This document shows positions 37,701 through 46,072 of a stretch of DNA of 64,000 nt, piece by piece (position 1 is the stretch's first letter; each line of letters starts with the position of its first letter). The notes under the pieces are model-generated. The model was not told where the DNA came from. It did not search any database and worked only from the letters and a program-made list of their open reading frames with translations. The DNA comes from Chrysochromulina parva (Eukaryota; Haptophyta; Prymnesiales; Chrysochromulinaceae). The position numbers and the translations under genes were made by a program. The stretch spans positions 1 to 64,000 of the forward strand of contig PJAB01000002.1 in NCBI GenBank assembly GCA_002887195.1. The letters are read 5' to 3'.

Positions 37701-39090
37701 GGCGGCCATCCTCACCAACCTGCACCTCAACGATCCGGGCTCGCGCATGCACTACCCGATCGAGTTCACCAAGCCCGGACAGCACTCGACCGGCAACGAG
37801 GAGTCCGTGGACGAAGTGGTCTTCAACCACGACATGGACCTCTCTGGCTCCGACTCGGCCGACGGCGTCGTCTTCAAGATCACGGACGAGAATCGCCACC
37901 TCGTCGAGGGCGCGTCAGGCAACAAGTCCGCGCAACTCGCGGCGCACAAGATCGAGATGCAGCGCAAGCTCAAGGTGCCCGTGTACGACCAGACCCGCGC
38001 CCAGGTCGACGAGATCTTGTACGGCAAGGACCTCGACCCGCGCACCTACACGGAGGCGGACATCGAGAAGCTGCAGCTCGGTGCGGCCGGCAAGTCTTCG
38101 GTCACCAAGGAGCTTGAGGTGCGCTCCGAGTCGAAGAAGATGGTCCCGCACGAGTACGGCTACGCGGTGAACCTCGTCTTCCCCGAGGACGAGGGCCTGC
38201 AGACCACGAAGATCTCGGAGGTGCAGGGTAACATCGACCACGACGCGTGGCAGTCGATGCAGATGTCGGCCGGCAATTCATCAGTGCACAACGCGCACCT
38301 CAAGCACCGCGAGCTCGAGTACGTGGACGGACAGAAGGGCTCTCGCAAGGCGCGCGGCTCACCCCGCGACGCCCCCGGAGCCGCCGGCAAGAAGATTGGC
38401 AAGGAGTCGGCGCTCATGCAGACCAAGAAGTCGGCGGCTGCGGCCGCCTCGGGGCCCGGCATGAAGGAGGCTCGTCCCTTCGGCAAAGCCTCGGGCCTGC
38501 GCTCGCAGTCCGATTCCGAGGGCGTTGCGTCCGTGCTAGGCTCGCCAAAGAAGCAGCCGTCGACCGCGTACGAGCTCGCGCTCGCCGAGGGCCGCGCGCT
38601 GCTGACTAACCCGTACACGCACCAGTCCGCGGTCGAGGACGGCTTCGGCGGCGGCCTGGACGGTGGCCTGGGCGGCCCCAAGCTGTATACATCCGAGTAC
38701 CGCGCGGCGACGCTCGACGACACGACAACCGGCCTCGATGGCGGCGTGGCCGCGGGCAAGATGACCAAGAGCCGCACGGGCTACACGCCGCCCAAGTACG
38801 GCGTGGGCGACGCGGCGGGCAACTACCGCAAGGAGCGCATGTTGGTGCACAAGAGCCGGCCCGAGGCGCAGTTCGGCGCGCCCCCACCCTTCGGCGTCGA
38901 CCCGGTGGTTCCGGCGGCCACCCAGGCCCGCTTCTCGATCTCATCGGCCACCATTGGCGGCAACAAGCAGGAGCGCATCATCGACTACCAGGTCCGCGAG
39001 GAGCCGCCGCGTTTGGGCGCCCCTGCCGCCAACGCTATCGTCGCCGCCGGCCAGCGCCCCCTCATCCCCGTGGGTGCGCGCAAGATCTAA
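34792..39090 (+). CDS. Large tandem-repeat protein (about 14 repeats), structural, unknown
   Basis: 1432 residues in one uninterrupted frame. I do not recognise the family. It is built of about 14 imperfect units, each with a strand such as VDEVVFGHDVD, VDDVVFHHDVD, ADKLIFGHDLD or VDEILYGKDLD, followed 15-35 residues later by a turn such as FTGAAGN, FEGAAGS, YQGAAGE, LGAAGKSS or TAAGLSS, then a helical spacer. The consensus is roughly [VA]-D-x-[VL]-[IV]-[FY]-[GN]-x-[DE]-[LVI]-[DG] ... G-A-[AG]-G-x-[SR]-[SA]. The N-terminus is Pro/Lys-rich; the C-terminal 250 residues are basic and Gly-rich. No signal peptide or transmembrane segment. Codon use is extremely C-biased, indicating high expression. 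A microtubule- or flagellum-associated structural protein is one guess, without proof. Confidence 0.85.
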   Translation: MGRAPNRRDLGAEPGPYPTVGAAGKVQSRKPPPLPHGKKPLPEPIYETSFKVTGIAPSVPDKPTVPPKKKSIAGKQTPGISEDVAVGVAFLPGKKQIDMSHAQTEGLVQNGNPGMPAQVPVPMDAAGNSSVSLAAHQGVPLAQIADTSNSRKKNVFNGNHSTVDSVVFGCDIDDTSHADKRDFTGAAGNLSSTADYHGIFAENQSEYETKNKAFAMRSVADTLIFNRDTDGMDAFTDPRDFEGAAGSRSESQALSGLFSEKVDKVSFEDIPHAKFAPPGLRKVDSMGSRAEEIIYCRKESLEDTDYIEKPYYQGAAGESSVQADKRLARELLASKVKLKSGTSKADKLIFGHDLDNSEADDAYEAMLYSGAGTRSDIGFNPYDVTTRTTSKLTDSQVYGFNCVVGTDIDGDKVDDPRDFTNYAGNSTKYLSEREMSTFDITKRESAVGAGSSVVNPSEADELIFGGRNLDKSGEDKRDFEGAAGHGARLNLRNPYDITTNPPKRLANPIISNQSMDATADKVIYNHEVGGKDKISVPYSGSIVDMRSMEGEFAGKRGALLDKKSEQERQAERVYKHLVAEKGFDLIRGEHSSIVPGLIAQNASKFIGTAGVTSADLDYRKAEDHKRAAEQIRDMVPDPNQPPGEKEIKPARKAEYARMHKSTTGQVVFMRKISDKDDGQGNIELDNSLYEGHAGLTSDKLANLKMADISAAEEWGLGHVPEGVHMGAAGRIGSTAEYEAKSRRAIVENAHGDEVAGIDKAALAFDYTHIEEDVAQRAIAKDAKLRSMGTVAARAAFRHHSQSERVGQVVFGQKPMADPSGGFGNAWGVGEHDRLTDASYLRGTITAANEEHFETAAGLSSPDVYHDLQHKLDDKPAKPRLHMMSDVDEVVFGHDVDMSSQYEHIRTKITGAGKNSKAIVEDKHWRRRDVARADNAGTVDDVVFHHDVDYTDKMSSAASQHLYQNAAGASSAAILTNLHLNDPGSRMHYPIEFTKPGQHSTGNEESVDEVVFNHDMDLSGSDSADGVVFKITDENRHLVEGASGNKSAQLAAHKIEMQRKLKVPVYDQTRAQVDEILYGKDLDPRTYTEADIEKLQLGAAGKSSVTKELEVRSESKKMVPHEYGYAVNLVFPEDEGLQTTKISEVQGNIDHDAWQSMQMSAGNSSVHNAHLKHRELEYVDGQKGSRKARGSPRDAPGAAGKKIGKESALMQTKKSAAAAASGPGMKEARPFGKASGLRSQSDSEGVASVLGSPKKQPSTAYELALAEGRALLTNPYTHQSAVEDGFGGGLDGGLGGPKLYTSEYRAATLDDTTTGLDGGVAAGKMTKSRTGYTPPKYGVGDAAGNYRKERMLVHKSRPEAQFGAPPPFGVDPVVPAATQARFSISSATIGGNKQERIIDYQVREEPPRLGAPAANAIVAAGQRPLIPVGARKI

Positions 39091-39466
39091 GCCGTGGCGC
39101 CGCTTATCGTATTGGACGGCGCGGGTGCGCCCTCGGACGCATGACGAGACGCACACGCGCTGTGCAAAGTGTGGCCAGCATGAGATGACAGAGGTGTGTC
39201 GATGGACGGCTCTCTTTGTGTCTGGGGCGCGGGTGCGTCTCGCGTCTACATGGGTGGTTGCGTGAGAGAGTTGAGATTCGTTCTTGTGTGGCTAGCGCGC
39301 GTGATGTGCATACTTAATCAGTCAGTGTGGAGTCCGTCAGTCTACAGAGTGCATCCACGACGCACGCGAGCAACCCCCTTAGCGCCCCCACCGCCCCCAT
39401 AGGAACTCAACGAGTGACTCCCCCGAGCTCATCCGAGCGCGCGACGCAGCAGTCCATTGTCCATTC
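39091..39466. other. Intergenic region
   Basis: 376 bp between same-strand genes. No gene or repeat seen. Confidence 0.45.
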
Positions 39467-40387
39467 ATGCGCGACATCACGGACACGAGCGGCTGCGCGA
39501 CCCGCGCGAGCGCCTGTATCGCGCGAGCGCACCAAAGCACGCATTCGCGTTCGCAGTGGTCGCGAGCCGGCTTCCGTGCCGCGAGGCGGTGCACAGTGGC
39601 GACGGAATTTCCCTGGGATATCGAGCAGCTTTTGCGCCGATGCACGAAGCCTGAGCCTCTGCCTATGGGCGGCAAAATCCTTCGCAATGCACTGACGGAG
39701 TCGGAACAGCGCTGCTTATACGCGCTCCTGCTTGCCATGGCCGTGCCTGACTCGGGCGAGGTCATGGGGCTGCGTTTGACCGCCCAGCCCGCGGACTTTG
39801 AGGCACTCAACCCCGATAACCGGCCGCAACCACTTTTGACGTGGGTGCACCCATATACGAGAGAGAGTAATGCGCGCGAGCGGCCGACGCGTCTCCTCGC
39901 GTGGGCTGAGCAGCTCATGCATAAGCTCGCGCCGGCGAGCCGAGCGCAAGTCGTCGATTCGATGCTGGCGCAAATGTACGCAATTGGGGGTAGCTTGCTC
40001 AAGCATCGCGATGAGGACCTGAGCTGGGGGCTCGGCGTGTCTCTGGGCTGCGCAGCCGAATTCGACTGCCTACCCGACGAGGGTGAGGCGCAGCGCATCA
40101 TCATCCGGTCGGGTGACATCCTCATCGCCGACTTCGGCCTTTTGCCACATGCTGTGCGCGTGCCAGTGTCGGCGCCGCCCAGCTGGTGGCGCAATGTGGA
40201 TCACTTTGGCAACAAGATGCGCTGCAATGTGCTCTTCCGCCAGGCTCTTACCGCGGAGCAGCAGGTAGCGCTCACCGAGCAGCGCGCTCGCGCTGTGTAC
40301 GGCATGTCGCTCGCCGAGTTACGCAAGCGCACAGGCCACGACAACGCGTACCTCGCTGTGCATCTTCGACATGCAGCCGTTGAGTAA
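39467..40387 (+). CDS. AlkB-family Fe(II)/2-oxoglutarate dioxygenase
   Basis: 306 residues. The first 45 are Arg/Ser-rich with almost no acid after residue 10 (SQWSRAGFRAARRC), a likely mitochondrial presequence. The iron site is complete: His-x-Asp in LLKHRDED at about 180-182 and the distal His in FGLLPHAVRV near 227, with the 2-oxoglutarate Arg in RCNVLFR (the Arg-x-Asn-x-x-x-Arg signature) near 251. The block IIIRSGDILIADFG matches ALKBH1-like and bacterial AlkB enzymes, which remove alkyl groups from DNA or RNA bases. Given the presequence and ALKBH1 resemblance, action on mitochondrial tRNA or DNA is a reasonable inference. No intron evident. A later start at the Met near residue 67 would truncate the domain and is unlikely. 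Confidence 0.9.
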   Translation: MRDITDTSGCATRASACIARAHQSTHSRSQWSRAGFRAARRCTVATEFPWDIEQLLRRCTKPEPLPMGGKILRNALTESEQRCLYALLLAMAVPDSGEVMGLRLTAQPADFEALNPDNRPQPLLTWVHPYTRESNARERPTRLLAWAEQLMHKLAPASRAQVVDSMLAQMYAIGGSLLKHRDEDLSWGLGVSLGCAAEFDCLPDEGEAQRIIIRSGDILIADFGLLPHAVRVPVSAPPSWWRNVDHFGNKMRCNVLFRQALTAEQQVALTEQRARAVYGMSLAELRKRTGHDNAYLAVHLRHAAVE

Positions 40388-41164
40388 GAGAAGGAGTTTT
40401 CCGGCTCTTAGGCAGCGGAAACGACATGCGTATTTTTGGCAGCACCTGAGACTTCCCAGAGTTTAAGATTCAGTCTGTTCTCGTTCACCGTCAACGATGT
40501 CCTCGACGCGTGAACAGGGGCATGGACCATGTTGGCGTAATCCTCGCTTAATCCGTCGCGTGATCCGTCGCCGGGTCCAGGCTCCAGCGCGCCACGGTTC
40601 AATACATATTCAATACTTTTTTTAGTACTTTTTAGCTCGATAGTCCGCAATGAACGCGTCTATGTGCGGAACGTGTACGTCGGTGGGTGTTGTGAGATTC
40701 TTCCTCTGAAGCGTTCTGTGTCGGAAGTTTCATGAGATCATGACCCACCCCTCTTGTGACTTGTCGCGCTGCGCTAGTACGGGCACATGTAGTATTCCTA
40801 CGCGTTCACATCGCGAGCATGAGAATGAAGCGGTTTGTGTGAACGTGTCCTTGGAGTTTGTGTGAACGTGTGCGTGGATGTGTTTTTGTGTTTTCTTGAA
40901 CGTGTGATGGTACATGATGTATGAATGTGAATGAACGCGTGGGCCTGAGATGGTGGGCTCGCAGATCACCGGTTGCTCTAACCTTAACCCGCTTAACGCT
41001 CCCCAGCGCGTATCTGAGATTTGGGCTTTCTTGTTAACAGTGAAACAGGACACAGTGAAGACCGGGAACCGAATCTAAGACACGCTCTGGGAAGCGTTAA
41101 GCGGGTAAAGATTTGGTTGCTGGTCTTCACTGTGTCCTGTTTCACTGTTAACAAAAGAGCCCAG
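40388..41164. other. Intergenic region rich in inverted repeats, upstream of Rpb9
   Basis: 777 bp without a gene. The 3' part (40983-41165) is the repeat cluster listed separately; GAACGTGTG-like runs occur at 40835-40920. Confidence 0.6.
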
Positions 41165-41166
41165 AT
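40983..41166. repeat. Cluster of inverted partial copies of a dispersed repeat
   Basis: A minus-oriented unit lies at 41021-41110. Its 3' half is repeated in plus orientation at 40983-41025 (CCGCTTAACGCTYCCCAG shared) and its 5' half in plus orientation at 41111-41166 (GGTCTTCACTGTGTCCTGTT shared). The arms are interleaved, not nested. The right copy ends at the Rpb9 ATG. Confidence 0.85.
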
Positions 41167-41789
41167 GGTAGGCGTCGTGGCGCGTGAGCTCGCGCTTGCA
41201 GCGGTTCAGCCGCCGGCGCCCGCGGCGCGCTTAAACATGGTGTTGCGCTGCCGAGGCGGCGGCGGCAACGATCGCATCCCCGGGCAGGAAGAGGTCCTCG
41301 AGTACACATCGACGGGCCGCCGCCCGCGCATCCAATACAATTCCGATCCAGGCCGTCAAACGCCCTTCTGGCTGTGCCCTGAGTGCGGCAATATGCTTTA
41401 TCCCAAGGAGAACGCTGCGACCAAGACGCTCCAGCGCGTGTGCCGCAACTGCCAGCACACAGACGCGGCCGAAAGGAACCTCGTCTTCGTTAACGACCAG
41501 CGGCCACCAAACGTCTCCGCAGAGGTGACCGCCGATGTGACGAAGGACCCGACGCTGCCGCGCACCCACCAATGCCTCTGCACCAACTGCCAGCACACCG
41601 AGGCGGTCTTCTTCCAGGCAGTCACACGCGGTGACGAGGGAATGAAGCTCATCTTCATGTGCACCAAGTGCGCGAACACATCCCCCCTGCCCCCAACCCA
41701 ACCTTCGCCCGTGGCGATGAATGGCACGCTGCTGACGCGAGTGTTCCTGACGTGTGCCCTGCAGGTGTGCGTACCGATGGGTGCAATAG
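41165..41789 (+). CDS. RPB9: RNA polymerase II subunit Rpb9, two exons
   Basis: Exon 1 is 41165-41667 and exon 2 is 41765-41789; the 97-bp intron reads ACCAA|GTGCGCG ... CCTGCAG|GTGTGCG. The spliced protein has 175 residues. Zinc ribbon 1: CPECGNMLYPKENAATK and CRNCQH; zinc ribbon 2: CTNCQHTEAVFFQA and CTKC|AYRWVQ, the last Cys pair being restored only by splicing. The linker DPTLPRT is the Rpb9 signature. Rpb9 sits at the jaw of Pol II and affects start-site choice and proofreading. The first 60 residues are a non-conserved Ala/Gly extension; a second ATG at 41237 would shorten it. The 25-base terminal exon is easily missed. The repeat cluster abuts the ATG and may be in the 5' UTR. Confidence 0.93.
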
Positions 41790-42276
41790 CGCGCGCGTTG
41801 CGACCTGACTTCACCTTGTCTAGGTGACACGCAAGGAACACTTGGCGAGCACGTCCGATCGAGCTCGCGTGCAACTGCGGACCCTCGCCCCGCGTGCTTT
41901 TCGCGTACCATGGAGTTCTCGTCACGTGTCACTCAGTTTGAACTCAGGGTATGAGGATTGTGTGGAAATCCAGATACGAATCCCTCCCCTGGACCCTCCC
42001 GTCGTCCCGTGGGCATGCTGCCCGTGGGTCATAGGAATATCACTATTATCGACTACCATGAAAGTAAGAATGGGATTTAGTTTCCGTGGGCCGGCGCGGC
42101 TCGACGTGTTCTGTAGAGTGCCGCCTTCGTTGCCTGCATTGTGTTGTGTGAGGTACATGCAAGCGAAGGGGGGTGCCTATGTGGGACTTGTCTCGCCCCC
42201 GCGGGTCGCTTTGTTCGCTTGCAGCCCGCGCGGCGGCGGAGATCCGAGCGCGCGCAGACCGACGGCAAAGCTTAAG
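41790..42276. other. Intergenic / 5' leader of chromatin-reader gene
   Basis: The frame of the downstream gene is open through here, but the translation shows no conserved domain, so I treat it as promoter and leader. Earlier ATGs in frame exist (for example near 42061). Confidence 0.4.
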
Positions 42277-45200
42277 ATGATCCCAGGGTTTCAACGCAAG
42301 GACCATGCATCAGTGCCAGACCCAGCGCCTGCGCACTGGCGCTGGAATTTTGCGTCTTTGGCCTCAGCGCCTGTGCCAGTGCCAGTGGCGGCACTTCAGC
42401 CAGCACCTGAGATGGATGCCACTGCTAGCAGGCCAACGTCAGAAGCCGCCATCGTCACCGCCGCCGCCGCCGCTGCCATAGCCCATGCCACCGTAGTCGC
42501 CGGAATCGCTCATCATTTCGCCGACCATCATCCCGCCGAGGAATCCCATGCCGGACCCCATCGCCACCGAGCCGACAGTGTTGCAGCCGCGGTCGTAGTA
42601 CCCCGGGAGCACTTGGTCGCAGCGGGGTCGGACAGCGATGAGGATGAGCTACCCCTCAACAGCAGCCGCTCGCGACCATGCATGAGCTTCTCACCGCCTG
42701 CCCAGATCGCCGCCTCGAGCGTGGATCCCAGGGCCAACGGGTCCCCTGTCCGAGCTCACGACTCCGGTTCTGATTCGGACGACGTCGAGGACGACGGCGA
42801 CATCCCGCTTAGGACGACGATCACGCCCCCGCTGGGGGTGGAGGAAGAGAAGCGCAAGCGAGCAGCAGCGGCAGCACCGGCGGTGCCACCTGCTCCCGGG
42901 CCCAATGTGTCCCCTGTCCGAGCTCACGACTCCTGTTCTGATTCGGACGACGTCGAGGACGACGGCGACATCCCGCTTAAGACGACGATCACGCCCCCGC
43001 TGGAGATGGAGGAGAAGAAGCGCAAGCGAGCAGCAGCGGCAGCACCGACGGTGCCTCCTTGGCGCAGCGGTGGCGCTGCGGCGGTGGTGGAGATGCTGCG
43101 CCAAGGGAGTCCCTCGGTGCGCGGCAAGAAGGCACGCGTGTCCTCCAGCCTGCAGCACGCCGGCGGGCTCGGCATCGGCGACGCAGCTTCGGCCTTGAAG
43201 TTGACCGCTCCAACGAAGGTAGTCGAGGAGGTCGACTGCCCCGAGCTCGGGTGCCCGGAGCTCGGGATGGGCTGGCGGTGCATCTTGAAGAAACGCACTG
43301 GCGAAAAGCACGTAGACAAGTACTACATCGGACCGGACGGCACGCAGTATAACTCGCGCGTCAAGGCTTCCCAGCGCGCCTCCGAAGATGTTGCGACCTG
43401 GGTTCAGTGTGATAAATGTGACAAGTGGCGCTCGATGCCGACGGGCTGGAAGTGCCCCGCCGTATCGAGCTCAAGGACGCTCTCCTTCGAGTGCAAGCAG
43501 CACCCGAACAGAGAGCTTGCCTCGTGCGAGGCGCCAGAGGAGGAGTTCGAAGGCGCATGGAGCTACGGCGCCGATGAGCTCGACAAGCGCGCGGCGAGTG
43601 CGCGCGCGCAAGCTGAGGCTGAGGGTCTCGTCCTTAAGCCCTCGCCGGGTGCAGCGGCTGGCGCCAGCTCGACTTCGAGTCGCTTCCTTCACGTGCAGCT
43701 GGTGCGCAGCAAGAGCGGCGAGCCGTTCCGTGCAAAGGTGCCGCTCGGCGCGAGCCTGCCCGCACAGACCCTCGGCCACTTTCCGAGTGCAGACGAGGCC
43801 GCCCTCGCGGTCGCGCGCTTCCAGCAGCTTCTCGATCCAACAGGCGTGCATGCGGCCAAGCTGGTCGGCACGACGATCGAGGTCTATTGGCCAATGGATG
43901 CGTTGTGGTATTCGGCGGTTGTGGAGCGGGTGCTGTCCGACGGCGCGGTGGACGTCAGCTACGTGTCCGACGGCATGAGCGAGGCGCTCTACCTGTGCAG
44001 CGAGTGCTGGCACCGCTCGTGCGACGCGCGCGAGGACACTAAGCAGCGGGGTGGGGCCAGTGGCAGCGGGATGGGTGCCACTAAGCAGCCCCGCTGCGGA
44101 GTCTGCGTCGGCTGCAATGCCACGAATTGCGGGAAGTGCAAGAATTGCCTTGACATGCCGGAACTCGGTGGCAGTGGCAACCTGCGGCAGGCCTGCATTG
44201 AGCGCAGGTGCGTGGAGATCTCGAGGACCAAAGCGGCCAAGGTTGTGATCGACCAGCTCAAGACTGCAGCCGACGTCCATGCGCAGGCGCTGCTCGAGGG
44301 GCTCGAGCTGCTCCGCGACAACAAGCCGAACAGCAGCAGCGGCTACCTCAACGTGTCACGCCATGGCAAGACGTCCTTCAAGGCGACCGTGAACATGCCG
44401 ATGGAGGAGGAGAAGAGTAGCGAAGGGAAGGTTGTGGGGAAGGTGAAGACGCTTGTACGGAGTGAACTGGGCAGCTTTCGAATGGCCGAACAAGCGGCGC
44501 TTCTAGCCGCGCGCTGGCGGGCCGCCAGGCTTGAGGTCGTCAGGATCGCCGCTGCGGCAGCGCTGCAGACTGTGGAGGAGCGCGAGCTGTTGCAGGCGGC
44601 GTGGGAGGAGGCGCGGGCAGCAGAGGCGCGGGCGGCAGAGGCGAGAGCAGCGAAGGCCAAGGCACGGGCGGAGGCAGAGGCGAAGGCCAAGGCGGAGGCA
44701 GAGGAGGCCAAGGCGGCAGAGGCACGGGCGGCAGAGGCAAGAGCAGCGAAGGCGGCAAAGGCGAAGGCGAAGGCGGACTCTTCCGAGCGCTCCGATAAGT
44801 TACTCGCGACACTCATTGAGTACCTCGAGAACTGCGGCGGCTCGGCGGAGATGATCGCTGGCTGGTACATCAAGACCGAACTCCGGAAGGAGGGCGCAAC
44901 TGCAGGCACCTGTGACTCGTACTTCATCACTCCGCAAGTGAGCGGGAGCGCAGCGCCGTCGTGCGCACAGCCCTCGCGCGCACAGCCCTGCAGGCCAAAA
45001 TCAAGCCTCACGCGCCGCCCCACCCTGCCCCCACCTGCGCAGGGCAAGCGCTTCCGCTCTCGCGCAGAGGTCGCGCGCTATTTCAACCTGGAAGCCGCTC
45101 CCGGTTCGACGCTGCCGCCGCCGATGCGTCGGCATGTGCCGCCGCTAGGCATCGAGAAGACCGACGTTCACAAGCCCACCTCGTCAAATGAGGACTTGGC

Positions 45201-45639
45201 GCGCTCCGTTGGGTTCTCTGCGGCGGCCGTGCAGCCCGTGCACCCGGTGCAGGGGCCGGTACAGGGGCAGGAGGGGTTGGGGGCCGCGCAGCCGGTGCAG
45301 GGGCTCTCTGCGAGGGGCGCCGTGATGGGCGCGCATCTGTTCGGACCCATGCCTCGCGCATCGGCGGTGTCCATTTCCGATCCGCCACAGCCCTCACAGG
45401 CAGACCCCATGGTCAGCGCATTCGACGGGCGCGAGGACATGGCGCGGATCCGCGAGGTGCTCACGCGGATGGGCCTCGCCATCTACGCCGACCAATTCGA
45501 GGATCAAGGGTACGACGACTTCGAGTACCTCATCAAGATGTCGGAGCAGGGCCAGCTGGCCCGGGTTGCGGACGACGTCAACATGAAGCCCGGCCACAAG
45601 GCCAAGTTCGTGCAGCGAGGCTTCCACGCACAGTGCTGA
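42277..45639 (+). CDS. Multi-domain chromatin reader: MBD-like, CW, Tudor-like, CXXC, SAM
   Basis: About 1085 residues after removal of an in-frame 105-bp intron (44938-45042; CAA|GTGAGC ... GCGCAG|GGCAAG). Domains in order: Ser/Asp-rich tail with a 168-bp duplication; MBD-like GWRCILKKRTGEKHVDKYYI at about 330-370; CW zinc finger WVQCDKCDKWRSMPTGWKCP near 373-420 (histone H3K4me reader); AP2-like beta unit (470-520); Tudor-like IEVYWPMDALWYSAVVERVL (527-570); CXXC finger CGVCVGCNATNCGKCKNC (603-648, unmethylated CpG); second AP2-like unit (687-748); Ala/Glu/Arg coiled coil; a second MBD/TAM-like end YFITPQ|GKRFRSRAEVARYF restored by splicing; C-terminal SAM domain (VLTRMGLAIYADQFEDQGYD). It likely links DNA methylation status to histone marks. 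CW and CXXC are firm; AP2-like and exact start are tentative. Confidence 0.88.
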   Translation: MIPGFQRKDHASVPDPAPAHWRWNFASLASAPVPVPVAALQPAPEMDATASRPTSEAAIVTAAAAAAIAHATVVAGIAHHFADHHPAEESHAGPHRHRADSVAAAVVVPREHLVAAGSDSDEDELPLNSSRSRPCMSFSPPAQIAASSVDPRANGSPVRAHDSGSDSDDVEDDGDIPLRTTITPPLGVEEEKRKRAAAAAPAVPPAPGPNVSPVRAHDSCSDSDDVEDDGDIPLKTTITPPLEMEEKKRKRAAAAAPTVPPWRSGGAAAVVEMLRQGSPSVRGKKARVSSSLQHAGGLGIGDAASALKLTAPTKVVEEVDCPELGCPELGMGWRCILKKRTGEKHVDKYYIGPDGTQYNSRVKASQRASEDVATWVQCDKCDKWRSMPTGWKCPAVSSSRTLSFECKQHPNRELASCEAPEEEFEGAWSYGADELDKRAASARAQAEAEGLVLKPSPGAAAGASSTSSRFLHVQLVRSKSGEPFRAKVPLGASLPAQTLGHFPSADEAALAVARFQQLLDPTGVHAAKLVGTTIEVYWPMDALWYSAVVERVLSDGAVDVSYVSDGMSEALYLCSECWHRSCDAREDTKQRGGASGSGMGATKQPRCGVCVGCNATNCGKCKNCLDMPELGGSGNLRQACIERRCVEISRTKAAKVVIDQLKTAADVHAQALLEGLELLRDNKPNSSSGYLNVSRHGKTSFKATVNMPMEEEKSSEGKVVGKVKTLVRSELGSFRMAEQAALLAARWRAARLEVVRIAAAAALQTVEERELLQAAWEEARAAEARAAEARAAKAKARAEAEAKAKAEAEEAKAAEARAAEARAAKAAKAKAKADSSERSDKLLATLIEYLENCGGSAEMIAGWYIKTELRKEGATAGTCDSYFITPQVSGSAAPSCAQPSRAQPCRPKSSLTRRPTLPPPAQGKRFRSRAEVARYFNLEAAPGSTLPPPMRRHVPPLGIEKTDVHKPTSSNEDLARSVGFSAAAVQPVHPVQGPVQGQEGLGAAQPVQGLSARGAVMGAHLFGPMPRASAVSISDPPQPSQADPMVSAFDGREDMARIREVLTRMGLAIYADQFEDQGYDDFEYLIKMSEQGQLARVADDVNMKPGHKAKFVQRGFHAQC
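42741..43062. repeat. 168-bp in-frame tandem duplication in chromatin-reader gene
   Basis: GTCCCCTGTCCGAGCTCACG at 42741 recurs at 42909. Both copies encode SPVRAHDS, an SDSDDVEDDGDIPL acidic patch and a KRKRAAAAAP nuclear-localisation-like run. Confidence 0.88.
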
Positions 45640-46072
45640 TTCTGGCGGATACATCCACACCGACACGCACCACCCGGGCAGCCGCCCTAGGTTTCGATGA
45701 TTGTGATCACTTTGCGACCGGATCGCTCGACAGTGACGAAACTGCTTCGTGGACCAAGGAGCGCGGAGCCGTCCCCCGAGACGGCGCCGTGTGGTGGGCG
45801 TGTGTGTTTGGCCCGCGGAACAACAAGTGAACGACGTGTTCCTGACCGCTTGACGTGAGAAAAACGCAACTTCGCTGAAAGACCGTACATTCAGAAAAAA
45901 CGGCGCGCTCCGTTTGGGTTTCGTAAGTTTCGTCAAAGGGATGAGCGGCGCGAGGTACGCCTATGAAGCGCCTTCATACCAAACTTCTGTAACTTCATAA
46001 CAACAGGTGCTCGGAAACGAAAGACGCTCGCCACGCTAGCAGCAGGCACAGCATTTCCGCGGAAGCGAGCCA
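45640..46072. other. Intergenic region
   Basis: 433 bp between same-strand genes. No gene or notable repeat seen. Confidence 0.45.
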
